DNA of 64,000 nucleotides from Gordonia hirsuta DSM 44140 = NBRC 16056 (GCF_000333015.1 NZ_BANT01000006.1:1-64000), one strand, 5' to 3'. Counted from the first letter of the stretch, positions 28,143 through 37,036 are shown. Made by a program: numbers and translations. Notes: generated by a model from the letters alone, not told the origin.

Positions 28143-28889
28143 ATGGGAATCTTCCTGTGGGGCGTGATCCCCTACATCGCATTGCTGTCGGTGATCGGCG
28201 GCACCATCTGGCGGTACCGGTACGACAAGTTCGGCTGGACGACGCGGTCGTCGGAGCTGTACGAGTCGCGGCTGCTGCGGATCGGTTCGCCGCTGTTCCA
28301 CTACGGCATCCTGCTGGTGATCGTCGGGCATGTGATCGGCCTGATCATTCCCGAGTCGTGGACCAATGCGGTCGGCATCAGCGAGGACATGTACCACTGG
28401 GTCGCCGCCGTCGGCGGCCTGATCGCGGCGATCGCCACCATCGTGGGCGTGGCGATCCTGGTCTACCGCCGTCGTACCGTGGGACCGGTCTTCGCCGCCA
28501 CCACCCGCAACGACAAGCTGATGTACGCGGTGCTGATGTCGGCGATCCTGGCCGGCACCTACATCACGATCGTGGGCATGATCGACCCGCACGGTGCGGG
28601 CGTGAACTATCGGGAGACGGTGTCCCCGTGGTTCCGGTCGATCTTCGCGCTGCAGCCGGACATCGCGGCGATGGAGGCCGCCCCGCTGCGCTTCCACATC
28701 CACGTGCTGCTGGGGATGGCGATGTTCATCCTGGTGCCGTTCACCCGGCTGATCCACATTTTCACCGCCCCGCTGCACTACCTGTTCCGCCCGTACATCG
28801 TCTACCGGAGCCGTGACGTCACGGTCGCGCCCGGCGCGCAGCCGGCGTCGAAGGCCTGGGCGCCCATCGGCACGGAGGACCGCAAGTGA
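28143..28889 (+). CDS. narI: respiratory nitrate reductase gamma subunit (cytochrome b)
   Basis: A 248-aa membrane subunit with five predicted helices that oxidises menaquinol and holds two b haems. The likely haem-ligand histidines lie in 'LFHYGILLVIVGHVIGL' (second helix) and 'FTRLIHIFTAPLHYLFRP' near the end. It starts MGIFLWGVIPYIALL and ends in a cytoplasmic tail. The last codons overlap narK by four bases, so the transporter is co-translated. Confidence 0.97.
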   Translation: MGIFLWGVIPYIALLSVIGGTIWRYRYDKFGWTTRSSELYESRLLRIGSPLFHYGILLVIVGHVIGLIIPESWTNAVGISEDMYHWVAAVGGLIAAIATIVGVAILVYRRRTVGPVFAATTRNDKLMYAVLMSAILAGTYITIVGMIDPHGAGVNYRETVSPWFRSIFALQPDIAAMEAAPLRFHIHVLLGMAMFILVPFTRLIHIFTAPLHYLFRPYIVYRSRDVTVAPGAQPASKAWAPIGTEDRK

Positions 28890-30118
28890 GTACCGCAACC
28901 GTCTCCGACGCACCCCCGGGAGTCACCTCCTCGGCGCAGTGGCGGAACCTGATCCTGGCGACCGCGGCCTTCGCGATCACCTTCTGGGCGTGGAACCTGA
29001 TCGCCCCGCTGGGCGTCTTCTACGCCCGTCCCGACCAGATGGACCTGTCCCCGGCGCAGAAGTCGGTGCTCATCGCGGTGCCGATTCTGGTCGGCTCGCT
29101 GGGCCGGATCCCGGTGGGTGTGCTCACCCCGCGCTTCGGCGGCCGGGTGATGTTCGCGGCGCTGTGCTTCATCTCGGCGCCGTTCGTGCTGCTGGTGGCC
29201 CTGGCCGGGGAGATGAAGTCGTACCCGCTGATGGTAGCCATGGGCTTCTTCCTCGGTATCGCCGGCACCAGCTTCGCCGCCGGGATCCCGTTCGTGAACA
29301 ACTGGTACCAGCCCAGCCGCCGCGGGTTCGCCACCGGCCTGTTCGGCGCCGGTATGGGCGGGACCGCCCTGTCGGCGTTCTTCACCCCGCGGTTCCGGGA
29401 GTGGTTCGGCTACTTCCCCACGCACGTGATCATGGCGGTCGCCCTGGTCGCCATGGGCCTGATCTGCTGGGTGATGATGCGCGATGCACCGTCGTTCACC
29501 CCGAACACCGATCCGGCGGTGCCCAAGCTGGTCGACGCCCTGAAGCTGCCGATCACCTGGCAGATGAGCTTCCTGTACGCGGCGGCCTTCGGCGGCTTCG
29601 TCGCCTTCTCCACCTACCTGCCGACCTACCTGAACGACGTCTACTCCATGCACGACCTCAAGGTGGCCGGCGCCCGCACGGCCGGCTTCGCCATCGCCGC
29701 GGTCATCGCCCGCCCGATCGGCGGTGTGCTCTCGGACAAATTCGGCCCGCGCCTGATCACCGCGATCTCCTGCGGCGGCGCGGCGGTGCTGGCGGTCTGG
29801 ATGATCACCAAACCGGAGATGCCGTGGTGGGCCGGAGCCGACTTCCTGCTGATGGCGGTCATGATGGGCATGGGTGCCGGTTCGGTGTTCGCCTGGGTGG
29901 CCCTGGCCTCCCCGCCGGCGCGGGTCGGCGCGGTGACCGGTCTGGTCGGCGCCGCCGGCGGCCTCGGCGGCTTCTTCCCGCCGCTGGTGATGGGCGCGAC
30001 CTACGACGCCCCGGCGCACTCGTACACAATCGGATTGGGACTGCTGGTGGCCTTCGCCGCCGCGGCCTGTCTGTTCACCATCTTCGGCATCGCCCGAAGC
30101 GAGAACGAGAAGAAGTGA
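28886..30118 (+). CDS. narK: nitrate/nitrite transporter (MFS, NarK family)
   Basis: A 410-aa major-facilitator protein with twelve predicted helices. 'GSLGRIPVGVLTPRFGGRVM' is the loop 2-3 motif, and the family's glycine-rich signature regions are 'GIAGTSFAAGIPFVNNWYQP' and 'GLVGAAGGLGGFFPPLVMGA'. It imports nitrate and/or exports nitrite. The exact mode (nitrate/proton symport or nitrate/nitrite antiport) cannot be told from sequence. It overlaps narI by four bases and is followed four bases later by a cupin gene, so it is part of the nar operon. Confidence 0.93.
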   Translation: MSTATVSDAPPGVTSSAQWRNLILATAAFAITFWAWNLIAPLGVFYARPDQMDLSPAQKSVLIAVPILVGSLGRIPVGVLTPRFGGRVMFAALCFISAPFVLLVALAGEMKSYPLMVAMGFFLGIAGTSFAAGIPFVNNWYQPSRRGFATGLFGAGMGGTALSAFFTPRFREWFGYFPTHVIMAVALVAMGLICWVMMRDAPSFTPNTDPAVPKLVDALKLPITWQMSFLYAAAFGGFVAFSTYLPTYLNDVYSMHDLKVAGARTAGFAIAAVIARPIGGVLSDKFGPRLITAISCGGAAVLAVWMITKPEMPWWAGADFLLMAVMMGMGAGSVFAWVALASPPARVGAVTGLVGAAGGLGGFFPPLVMGATYDAPAHSYTIGLGLLVAFAAAACLFTIFGIARSENEKK

Positions 30119-30122
30119 TTCG

Positions 30123-30467
30123 ATGACGACGAACAACCTGTACACCCTCGCCGACCGGCTGCTGGAGCAGGCGCGGGAGGCCCGTGCCGGCCGGGCCTCG
30201 GAGACTGTCCGCGGTCACGGCGATCGCCTGCGCGAGACGGTGATCGCGCTGCTGGCCGGTCAGGCCCTCAACGACCACGAGAGTCCCGGTGAGGCCACCC
30301 TGCAGGTGCTGCGCGGCGAGGTGCGCCTGACCGTGCCGGCCGGACCGGACGGCACCGGTGGCGGCGAGGCGGCCCTGGTCGCCGGGGATCGCACCGATAT
30401 CCCGCCCATGCGTCACGGCCTGTCCGCCGACACCGACGCGGTGGTGCTGCTCACCGTCGCCCTGTAG
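30123..30467 (+). CDS. cupin-domain protein at the end of the nar operon
   Basis: A 114-aa small protein. Residues about 40-112 follow a single cupin pattern ('LNDHESPGEATLQVLRGEVR', 'ALVAGDRTDIPPMRHGLSAD', 'AVVLLTVAL'). The second motif keeps one His (MRHGL), and the first keeps 'NDHESPGEATLQVL'. It may bind a metal or small ligand. It starts 4 nt after narK and is therefore probably co-expressed with nitrate reductase. The stop codon lies inside a perfect 15-nt tandem duplication (30459-30488), so a second in-frame TAG follows five codons later. Confidence 0.72.
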   Translation: MTTNNLYTLADRLLEQAREARAGRASETVRGHGDRLRETVIALLAGQALNDHESPGEATLQVLRGEVRLTVPAGPDGTGGGEAALVAGDRTDIPPMRHGLSADTDAVVLLTVAL

Positions 30468-30521
30468 TCCGGCGCCCTGTAGTCCGGCGCCCGGCGCTGC
30501 TCCTGCTGCCGGCGCCGCACC

Positions 30522-30570
30522 CCTTCTCCGAGCGGTGTGACCACAGAGAGGTCACGAGCCTCGGAGGTCC
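30522..30570. repeat. intergenic hairpin repeat, copy 4
   Basis: Between the convergent cupin and PEP synthase genes. The left arm is CTTCTCCGAGCGGTGTGACC and the right arm GGTCACGAGCCTCGGAGGTC, with ACAGAGA between. Here GTGACC/GGTCAC pair perfectly. It is probably also a bidirectional terminator. Confidence 0.55.
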
Positions 30571-30644
30571 CCGCGGGGTGCTGCCGCCCGCCGTCCCGAG
30601 CGACCACCAGCCGCTCTGCGGCCTCGCTCACCCGCAGCAGGCGA

Positions 30645-32969
30645 TCAGTCGCGACGACGCGCCGCGTCGAGCAGGATCGCCCGTTCGGCCACGGCGACAT
30701 TGCGCCGGGTCCGTGCCGCGGTATCGGGGGTCACCGACACCGAGGTGATGCCGCGGCGCACCAGATGCTCGGCCAGCTCGGGATACAGCGACACCGCCTG
30801 CCCGCACAGCGAGGTGGTCAACCCCGCGGCGGTGGCCCGATCGATGATCTGGTCGATCGCATCGAGCACGGCGCCGTCGCGGGTGTCGAACAGTTCCTTG
30901 CAGACCTCGGAGTCCCGGTCCACCCCGAGCACCAGCTGCGTCAGATCGTTGGAGCCGATGGACACCCCGTCGATCCCCAGCCGCGCGTATTCGGGCAGCC
31001 AGTACACCACCGAGGGGACCTCGGCCATGATCCACCGCTTCATACCGCGGTCGCCGCCGAGGGGATATGCGTCGAGCAGCGCCAGAGCTTCGGTCAGCTC
31101 CCATTTGGTCCGCACGAACGGGATCATCAGGTGCACGTTCCGGTGCCGGCGCCGCACGGCCTGCAGGACGTCCAGGTCGAGCCGGAACAGTTCGGGTTCG
31201 CGGATGTACCGGTAGCAGCCGCGGTAGCCGATCATCGGATTGTCTTCGACCGGTTCGACGTCGCCGCCCTCGAGTGCGGCGAACTCGTTGGAGCGCAGAT
31301 CGATGGCCCGGTAGACCACCGGCCGGTCGCCGAACGCCCCGGCGATCGCCGAGACTCCCTTGGCCATCTTCTCCACGTATTCGCTACGTCGGCCCTGGGC
31401 GAGCAGGCGGGCCGGGTGCAGGCCCTCCAGCGCTTCGGTGATCATGAACTCCGCGCGCAGCAGGCCGACGCCGTCGACATCCATCGCCGCCACCTCCGCC
31501 GCGGAATCGGGGGTCGCCAGGTTGACGTAGACCCGGGTCGCGGTCACTTCCCGCGCCGGCGACGCGGCACCGGCGGCAGGGTCAGCGGACGGCAGCGGCC
31601 GTACCTCGGCAGGCGCCGGAGCCCCCGCCGAGATCGTGCCCGCGCTGCCATCCACCGTTACGAGAGCACCCTCGGTCAGGGTGCCTGTAGCTCCACGTGC
31701 GCCGACCACCACCGGTTTGCCGAGCTCGCGTCCGACGATCGCCGCGTGGCAGGTGATCCCGCCGCCGTCGGTGACGATCGCCGACGCGCGCCGCAGCACC
31801 GGCAGCCAGTCCGGCCGCGTCATCGGTGCGACCAGAACGTCGCCGTCGTCGAGGCTGCCCGCGTCGGACACCTCGTGCATAATCCGTACCCGCCCGCTGG
31901 CCACCCCGGGGCTAGCGCCCAGTCCGGTCACCAGCGGCTCACCGCTGCCGGCGCCGTCGTCGGCGTCCGTCGCTCCGCCGTCGCCGCCAAGGGTGGTGAT
32001 CGGCCGCGACTGCACGATGAACAGCTGCAGGTTCGACTCGTCGCCGTCGGCGGGCAGGCAGAACGAGAACTCCATATCCTGCGGCGCACCGTAGTGTTCC
32101 TCGGCGCGCACACCGACGTCGGCGACCGCCAGGACCTGCTCTTCGGTCAGCACGCGCCGGCCGCGGTCGGCCTCGGCGATCGCTTCGGGGATCTCGTCGG
32201 CGGACTGGCCGGCGACGAACTGGAATTCCTGGGCGCCCAGGTGCGCGCTGACCACCTCGCGCGGCGGACCCTTGCTCACCACATAGGTGTCCGGTTCGAC
32301 CTGGCCGCCGACCACCACCTCGCCGAGGCCCAGGGCGGCCTCGATCATCATCTGGTTCTGGTCGCCGGTCAGCGGGTCGACGGTGAACATCACGCCCGCG
32401 CTCACCGAGTCGACCATCAGCTGCACCACCACCGCCACCGACGGCTCCACGTCGACGTGCTGGACCTTGCGGTAGGTCATCGCCCGCGCCGACCACAGCG
32501 ACATCCAGCAGCGCACGATCGCCTCGATCAGGTGATCGCCGCCCTCGATATCGGTGAAGCTGTCGTGGATGCCGGCGAACGAGGTGTCGGCGGCATCCTC
32601 CGACGGGGCCGACGAGCGCACCGCGACCCGGCGGTCGTCACCGAGCCGCCCGTAGGCCTCCACGATCGACGCCGCGATGTCCTCGGGCACCGGCGCCGCG
32701 GCCACGCGAGCACGCAACTGGTCGGCACGCTCGAGCAGTTCGTGTTCGGTCATGCCGTCCGGGGGCCACGCCGCAGCAGCCAGCTCCTCACGGAGCCCGG
32801 CCGCATCCATCGCGGCCAGATAGGCCTGTTTGGTGACGACGAAACCGCCGGGTACCGGGAAGCCGCCGCGGATCAGCTCCCCGAGATTGGCTCCCTTACC
32901 TCCGACGGTCGGCGCATCGCGCAGACCGAGCTCTTCGAGTGAGCGAACCCATTGCTGTGCCACCGGCAC
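30645..32969 (-). CDS. ppsA: phosphoenolpyruvate synthase (pyruvate, water dikinase)
   Basis: A 774-aa enzyme making PEP from pyruvate and ATP. The N-terminal ATP-binding domain begins 'APTVGGKGANLGELIRGGFP'. The swivelling phosphohistidine domain has 'DGGGITCHAAIVGRELGKPV' with the catalytic His near residue 408. The C-terminal PEP/pyruvate barrel has 'GIDGVSIGSNDLTQLVLGVD' and 'TSLCGQAVSLYPELAEHLV'. The start is GTG at 32969 with GGGGAGGGG upstream. It stands alone on the minus strand, convergent with the nar operon. It differs from pyruvate phosphate dikinase in length and in its N-terminal layout. Confidence 0.93.
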   Translation of the reverse strand: MPVAQQWVRSLEELGLRDAPTVGGKGANLGELIRGGFPVPGGFVVTKQAYLAAMDAAGLREELAAAAWPPDGMTEHELLERADQLRARVAAAPVPEDIAASIVEAYGRLGDDRRVAVRSSAPSEDAADTSFAGIHDSFTDIEGGDHLIEAIVRCWMSLWSARAMTYRKVQHVDVEPSVAVVVQLMVDSVSAGVMFTVDPLTGDQNQMMIEAALGLGEVVVGGQVEPDTYVVSKGPPREVVSAHLGAQEFQFVAGQSADEIPEAIAEADRGRRVLTEEQVLAVADVGVRAEEHYGAPQDMEFSFCLPADGDESNLQLFIVQSRPITTLGGDGGATDADDGAGSGEPLVTGLGASPGVASGRVRIMHEVSDAGSLDDGDVLVAPMTRPDWLPVLRRASAIVTDGGGITCHAAIVGRELGKPVVVGARGATGTLTEGALVTVDGSAGTISAGAPAPAEVRPLPSADPAAGAASPAREVTATRVYVNLATPDSAAEVAAMDVDGVGLLRAEFMITEALEGLHPARLLAQGRRSEYVEKMAKGVSAIAGAFGDRPVVYRAIDLRSNEFAALEGGDVEPVEDNPMIGYRGCYRYIREPELFRLDLDVLQAVRRRHRNVHLMIPFVRTKWELTEALALLDAYPLGGDRGMKRWIMAEVPSVVYWLPEYARLGIDGVSIGSNDLTQLVLGVDRDSEVCKELFDTRDGAVLDAIDQIIDRATAAGLTTSLCGQAVSLYPELAEHLVRRGITSVSVTPDTAARTRRNVAVAERAILLDAARRRD

Positions 32970-33095
32970 CCCTCCCCTTGGATCACCGAACCCCGACGAT
33001 CCCGATCACTCCGGGCCGTCGATGTGATCCACACTACAGACGCGGTGCGGGGCGGGCATGGGGCAAAAGTCCCCGGATTCCTCGGATCGGTTCGC

Positions 33096-33818
33096 TCAGC
33101 CGGCGGGCGTGCCGTCGGCGGGATCGCCCTCATCGGCGGCCGCACTCTGGTCGCCGGCGCCCTGATCGGCAGCGCTGTCCTCGGCAACAACGTTGTGGGC
33201 GGCAGCACCGTCTGCTGGTGCGTCCTGCTCGGCGGCGCTGGCCCCGTCGGCCGGCTCCTGCACCACCACCATGGTCTCGGTGACCGCCTCGCTCACACCG
33301 GTGTCCGGGCCCGGAAGCACCACCGTTTCAGTCGTCTCTTCCTCGACGACGCTGCCGGACTCCGCGGTTCCGCCGGAGTCGACGACGCCGCCGTCAGCAA
33401 CAGCCACCGCGTCGCCGGACGAACCAGCGTCGTCGTTGGCACCAGCGTCGTCGGGCAGCGGGCGCCAGGCCAGAACCAGGGCGGCCCCGACCACACCGAG
33501 CAGTGTTCCGACGATGAACCCGCCGAAGTTGGCAGCGGGGAACGCCACCAGCGCGATCACCATCGCGCTGATACCGGCGATCACCCGGGTATGCAGCCAC
33601 ACCAGGGCGGCGATGCCGCACAGTGCCATCAGGACCGACAGCATCACCGTCGAGACCCCGGAGACGGTGGACACCGTCAGGATCAGATCGCCGATCCGCA
33701 GGTTGTTCACCGACGGCAGGGCCAGCAGGATCGCCGAGAGCAGCAGGCAGACCGCACCCCCGAAGGGCCGTCCGACCTTCCAGCGCCGGAAGGTCGCGAA
33801 CTTCTCCTTCACCGCCAC
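33096..33818 (-). CDS. DUF6114-like membrane protein with Ala/Asp/Glu-rich tail
   Basis: A 240-aa protein. Residues about 12-130 contain four hydrophobic helices ('PFGGAVCLLLSAILLALPSV', 'LSVLMALCGIAALVWLH', 'AGISAMVIALVAFPAANFGG', 'VGTLLGVVGAALVLAWRPL'), matching the actinobacterial DUF6114 family. The last about 105 residues are a low-complexity acidic, Ala-rich tail. It lies 3 nt downstream of the DUF6230 gene, and the two families typically occur as a pair. The function is unknown. Confidence 0.68.
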   Translation of the reverse strand: MAVKEKFATFRRWKVGRPFGGAVCLLLSAILLALPSVNNLRIGDLILTVSTVSGVSTVMLSVLMALCGIAALVWLHTRVIAGISAMVIALVAFPAANFGGFIVGTLLGVVGAALVLAWRPLPDDAGANDDAGSSGDAVAVADGGVVDSGGTAESGSVVEEETTETVVLPGPDTGVSEAVTETMVVVQEPADGASAAEQDAPADGAAAHNVVAEDSAADQGAGDQSAAADEGDPADGTPAG

Positions 33819-33821
33819 CGG

Positions 33822-34460
33822 CTAGTTCCCGCCGCCGCTGTCGCCGCTGGCGACGCCACCGCAGGGATTGGCCTCCCGGCTCAGGCTCACCTTGGCCCCG
33901 TCGACGGTCAGCTTCGCCGCGCGCATGGCCTGCACATCGGCGCCGACGTCGAGGATCGACGCCGACGGCGCGGCGATGGCGGTGGCCAGCTCGGAGGATT
34001 CGGAATCGACGGCGGCCTGGGCCGAGCCGACGACGGCGTTGGTCAGAGTCATCGACGCGCCGAGGCCGTCGACGTCCATCATCATGTCGATGGCCTTGGT
34101 GCTCGGGCCGGGCGCCTTGATCACCATCGTCACGGTGCCGACACCGGGCAGGTTGGGAGCCGACATCGCCAGGCACAGATCGGTCAGGGTGGCCGTGCCC
34201 ATGGTCACCACCACGGTCTCGATCCGGCCGTTGCGGGTGGTCTCGATCGCGCGCGGGTAGACAGCGACGTCGGTGCCTTCCAGGCTCGAGAGGGTGGCCT
34301 GGAAGTTCTCCCCGGAGACGGCCATCTGCACGGGCACGTCACCGCGCACCATGCCCACGCCCATCGCCGTGGTCACGCCCAGACCCAGGATCAATGCGGG
34401 GACAAAGATCTTCGGCCGAGTTTGTCGGACACGCTTGGTCTTCTTCTGCTTAGCCTTCAT
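33822..34460 (-). CDS. DUF6230-like membrane-anchored protein
   Basis: A 212-aa protein with a basic start (MKAKQKKTKRVRQTRPKIFV), one N-terminal hydrophobic helix (about residues 19-38) and an extracytoplasmic domain rich in Val, Thr and Ala. 'ATLTDLCLAMSAPNLPGVGT' is a family-like segment. A second Cys sits near the C-terminus (NPCGG). Paired with the DUF6114 gene just downstream. The role is unknown, but an envelope lipid- or polymer-related function is often assumed for the pair. The 288 nt upstream hold no gene, only a direct repeat GGATCACCAGA near 34703-34735 next to the following plus-strand gene. Confidence 0.66.
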   Translation of the reverse strand: MKAKQKKTKRVRQTRPKIFVPALILGLGVTTAMGVGMVRGDVPVQMAVSGENFQATLSSLEGTDVAVYPRAIETTRNGRIETVVVTMGTATLTDLCLAMSAPNLPGVGTVTMVIKAPGPSTKAIDMMMDVDGLGASMTLTNAVVGSAQAAVDSESSELATAIAAPSASILDVGADVQAMRAAKLTVDGAKVSLSREANPCGGVASGDSGGGN

Positions 34461-34748
34461 CTCGCCTCATCCGCGTACGGGCCCCCGGCCGGTGGATTAC
34501 CGCTGGCAAGTCTAATGGCCAGAACCTGTTTGACCGAACCGCCCATCGGTTTGGGCGCAAACTGCGCATCTGCAGGCACCGAACGCGCCCCGCCGCCGCG
34601 CTGCTGCGCGTCACCGGATCGCCGAAAGCAGCGCGATGACAGAGCGCATCACCGGATGCGCCCGGCCACTACAGTGGCGATGCCGGGGTGAGGACCCCGC
34701 CCGGATCACCAGAGAACCGCCGGGATCACCAGAAAGGGAGTCGGGCCG

Positions 34749-34985
34749 ATGCTCAAGACCGCATGGAATCAGCTGACCACCGGACAGAAGAGCGCGATCA
34801 TCGCGGTGACCGCCGTCGACGCGGGCTTGCGCGCGTGGGCAGGCCGCGATCTGGCCGGCCGGCCGGCCGAGCAGGTCGCCGGCCCCAAGTGGTTGTGGAC
34901 GCTGGGGCTGTCGGTGGTCAACTCGGTGGGTGTGCTGCCGGTGATCTATCTACTGCGAGGCCGCCGCCGGCCGACCGACGCCTGA
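34749..34985 (+). CDS. small membrane protein (unknown, DUF5652-like)
   Basis: A 78-aa protein with two short hydrophobic stretches ('QKSAIIAVTAVDAGLRAWAG' and 'LWTLGLSVVNSVGVLPVIYL') and a basic C-terminus. The charged loop 'RDLAGRPAEQVAGPKW' between them resembles small actinobacterial membrane proteins with a PLD-N/DUF5652-like hairpin. An AAGGGAG ribosome site stands nine bases before the ATG. No function can be assigned. Confidence 0.6.
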   Translation: MLKTAWNQLTTGQKSAIIAVTAVDAGLRAWAGRDLAGRPAEQVAGPKWLWTLGLSVVNSVGVLPVIYLLRGRRRPTDA

Positions 34986-35023
34986 GTCCCGACCGCCCCG
35001 GCTCCACCTTCGAAGGAACGACG

Positions 35024-35605
35024 ATGCCCCTGCCGACGACTCCCGCCCGGCGCGTGCGGCGCCTGCTGCTGACCGCGCTGGCGATCGGCTCCGTGACGGC
35101 CACGGCCGCCTGCAGCTCCGGTACCCAGTCCGGCGAGCCGGTGGTGGTCACCGAGATCGTCACGGCGACCGCCGGTGAGCAGCAGCCGCTGCAGGACTCC
35201 GGTCCGGCCGCCCCGCCCGAGCCCGCCGCCCCCGCAGCGGCCGATCCCAGCGACTACGCCGCCGAAGCCGGTTACTTCTTCAGCTCGGCCAGCGGCAAGT
35301 GGAAGTGCGGGATCCGGCGTGCCGATGCGGGCTGTCACGGCCCGCTGCCGGCGGGTGCACCGCTGTCCTACGGTCAGCGCCCGACCGGTGCCGTGGTGGG
35401 TTCCGGCGCCGCCGAGCTGGTCAAGTTCTCCAGCCCCGAGTTCATGCTGCAGTCCGGCCGGACCGCCCCGGTGCTGCCGTACGGGCAGACGCTGACGATC
35501 AACGGCTTCAGCTGCAGCATCGATCAGACCGCCGGGGTCACCTGCCGCAACGACGGCACCGGCCGCGGCTTCACCGTCTCCGACATCGCCTACGACCTTT
35601 TCTGA
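35024..35605 (+). CDS. putative lipoprotein
   Basis: A 193-aa protein with a lipoprotein signal peptide: basic n-region (TTPARRVRR), hydrophobic core (LLLTALAIGSVTATA) and lipobox ending 'TAACSS', with the Cys near residue 28. A Pro/Ala-rich linker follows, then a globular domain (about residues 75-193) with four Cys in 'GKWKCGIRRADAGCHGP', 'NGFSCSID' and 'GVTCRNDG'. These could form two disulfides outside the membrane. The start ATG at 35024 has GAAGGA upstream. It resembles mycobacterial surface lipoproteins of unknown function. Confidence 0.68.
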   Translation: MPLPTTPARRVRRLLLTALAIGSVTATAACSSGTQSGEPVVVTEIVTATAGEQQPLQDSGPAAPPEPAAPAAADPSDYAAEAGYFFSSASGKWKCGIRRADAGCHGPLPAGAPLSYGQRPTGAVVGSGAAELVKFSSPEFMLQSGRTAPVLPYGQTLTINGFSCSIDQTAGVTCRNDGTGRGFTVSDIAYDLF

Positions 35606-35737
35606 CGCCTCTGCCTCAGCCCGTTCTGACGCCTCTGCCTCAGCCCGCGAGTCCACCGGACCCACCGCATGCCGCCGGACGCACAGTCACCGCGTACCGT
35701 CGTGGGCGACAAGTTTCCCCAACGCAAGGATCTCGCG

Positions 35738-35842
35738 ATGAGCAACAAGGACGAGCACGAGCAGCGCATCGAAGAAGAGGAGCGCGCCCGCCAGAAGGAG
35801 CGCGAGCGCCTCGAGCGCGAAGAGCAGGACCGCCTCAAGTAG
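35738..35842 (+). CDS. 34-aa highly charged coiled-coil-like small protein
   Basis: A short frame, MSNKDEHEQRIEEEERARQK followed by ERERLEREEQDRLK. Nearly two thirds of the residues are Glu, Arg, Lys or Asp, and the pattern would form a single charged helix. It has an AAGGA ribosome site seven bases before the ATG and is followed 15 nt later by a strong terminator, which supports it being a real gene. No function is known to me. Confidence 0.5.
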   Translation: MSNKDEHEQRIEEEERARQKERERLEREEQDRLK

Positions 35843-35857
35843 GCACCCGCACATATG

Positions 35858-35899
35858 GACGAAGGCTCCGTCTCCCGGCAGGGAGACGGAGCCTTCGTC
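35858..35899. terminator. strong bidirectional terminator hairpin
   Basis: A perfect 19-bp stem (GACGAAGGCTCCGTCTCCC, 35858-35876, with 35881-35899) and a GGCA tetraloop. It lies between the plus-strand 34-aa gene and the end of rpsN on the minus strand. It insulates the block from the ribosomal genes and can serve both strands. Confidence 0.85.
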
Positions 35900-35949
35900 G
35901 TTCAAGCGTCAGTGGCTACCGGTGGGCGGCCACATCGACCGGCGTCAGA

Positions 35950-36135
35950 TCACCAGCTCGACTTCTGCACGCCCGGCAGTTCGCCGGCGTGCGCCATGTC
36001 GCGCAGGCAGATCCGGCACAGGCCGAACTTGCGGTACACCGAGTGCGGACGCCCGCACTTGTTGCAGCGCGTGTAGCCACGCACCTTGAACTTCGGCTTC
36101 TTGGCGGCCTTGATCCGCAGCGCCTTCTTTGCCAT
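35950..36135 (-). CDS. rpsN: 30S ribosomal protein S14, type Z
   Basis: A 61-aa zinc-ribbon S14 ([20 protein letters not shown]...) with Cys pairs 'CNKC' and 'CRIC' at residues 24/27 and 40/43. It is the short type common in Gram-positive bacteria. It directly follows rplE (1 nt). Normally rpsH comes next, but here a terminator and 17.6 kb of other genes follow. Confidence 0.97.
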   Translation of the reverse strand: MAKKALRIKAAKKPKFKVRGYTRCNKCGRPHSVYRKFGLCRICLRDMAHAGELPGVQKSSW

Positions 36136-36136
36136 G

Positions 36137-36715
36137 TCAGTTGTCCTTCGCGTTCGAGTCCTTGAACGGGAAGCCCAGCGCCTTGAGCAGCGCGCGGCCT
36201 TCCTCGTCGTTGGTGGCCGAGGTGACGACGGTGATGTCCATACCGCGGGGGCGGTCGATCGAATCGATATCGATCTCGTGGAACATCGACTGCTCGTTCA
36301 GGCCGAAGGTGTAGTTGCCGTTCCCGTCGAACTGCTGATCGCTCAGGCCGCGGAAGTCGCGGATACGCGGGAGCGCGATCGACACCAGGCGATCGAGGAA
36401 CTCCCACATGCGGTCGCCGCGCAGAGTCGCGCGGGCGCCGATCGGCATGCCTTCGCGCAGCTTGAACTGTGCGATGGACTTACGGGCACGACGGATCTCG
36501 GGCTGCTGACCGGTGATGAGCGCCAGGTCGGCGACGGCACCGTTGATCAGCTTGGCGTCGCGGGCGGCGTCACCGACACCCATGTTCACGACGACCTTCA
36601 CGACACCCGGGATCTGCATCACGTTGTCGTAGTTGAATTCGGAGTTGAGCGCGGACTTGATCTCCTCGCGGTAGCGAGTCTTCAGTCGCGGCTGGACCTT
36701 CTCAGAAGCGGTCAT
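36137..36715 (-). CDS. rplE: 50S ribosomal protein L5
   Basis: A 192-aa L5, which binds 5S rRNA. Family motifs are '[20 protein letters not shown]', '[20 protein letters not shown]' and '[20 protein letters not shown]'. It lies 2 nt downstream of rplX in the proximal spc segment. Confidence 0.97.
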   Translation of the reverse strand: MTASEKVQPRLKTRYREEIKSALNSEFNYDNVMQIPGVVKVVVNMGVGDAARDAKLINGAVADLALITGQQPEIRRARKSIAQFKLREGMPIGARATLRGDRMWEFLDRLVSIALPRIRDFRGLSDQQFDGNGNYTFGLNEQSMFHEIDIDSIDRPRGMDITVVTSATNDEEGRALLKALGFPFKDSNAKDN

Positions 36716-36717
36716 TG

Positions 36718-37035
36718 TCAGATGTCCTTCCCGGTCTTGCGGGAGATGCGGACCTTCTTGCCGGTCTCCTCATCGATCCGGTACCCGACGCGGGTCGGGT
36801 TGCCCTCGGAGTCCACGACCATCACGTTCGAGACGTGGATCGGGGCTTCCTGGGTCACGATGCCGCCGGACTCGGCGCCGCGCTCGTTGGCCGAGGCAGC
36901 GGTGTGCTTCTTGATGCGGTTGACGCCCTCGACGAGCACGCGCTCACGGGTCGGGTACGACTCGATCACCTTGCCCTTGGCGCCCTTGTCCTTACCCGCG
37001 ATGACGATCACGGTGTCACCCTTGTGCACCTTCAT
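36718..37035 (-). CDS. rplX: 50S ribosomal protein L24
   Basis: A 105-aa L24 with the KOW motif at the start ('[20 protein letters not shown]') and the conserved '[12 protein letters not shown]'. It initiates 50S assembly near the tunnel exit. One nt separates it from rplN. Confidence 0.97.
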   Translation of the reverse strand: MKVHKGDTVIVIAGKDKGAKGKVIESYPTRERVLVEGVNRIKKHTAASANERGAESGGIVTQEAPIHVSNVMVVDSEGNPTRVGYRIDEETGKKVRISRKTGKDI

Positions 37036-37036
37036 G

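Noticed and set aside
30537-32942. 801-aa plus-strand frame opposite the PEP synthase gene
   Set aside because: No family motifs. The minus-strand gene has the catalytic His and both other domains.
18365-35949. The block inside the spc operon as a prophage, IS element or integrative element
   Set aside because: No integrase, transposase, tRNA target or flanking direct repeat could be recognised. The small holin-family protein lies outside the block and is not phage-specific.
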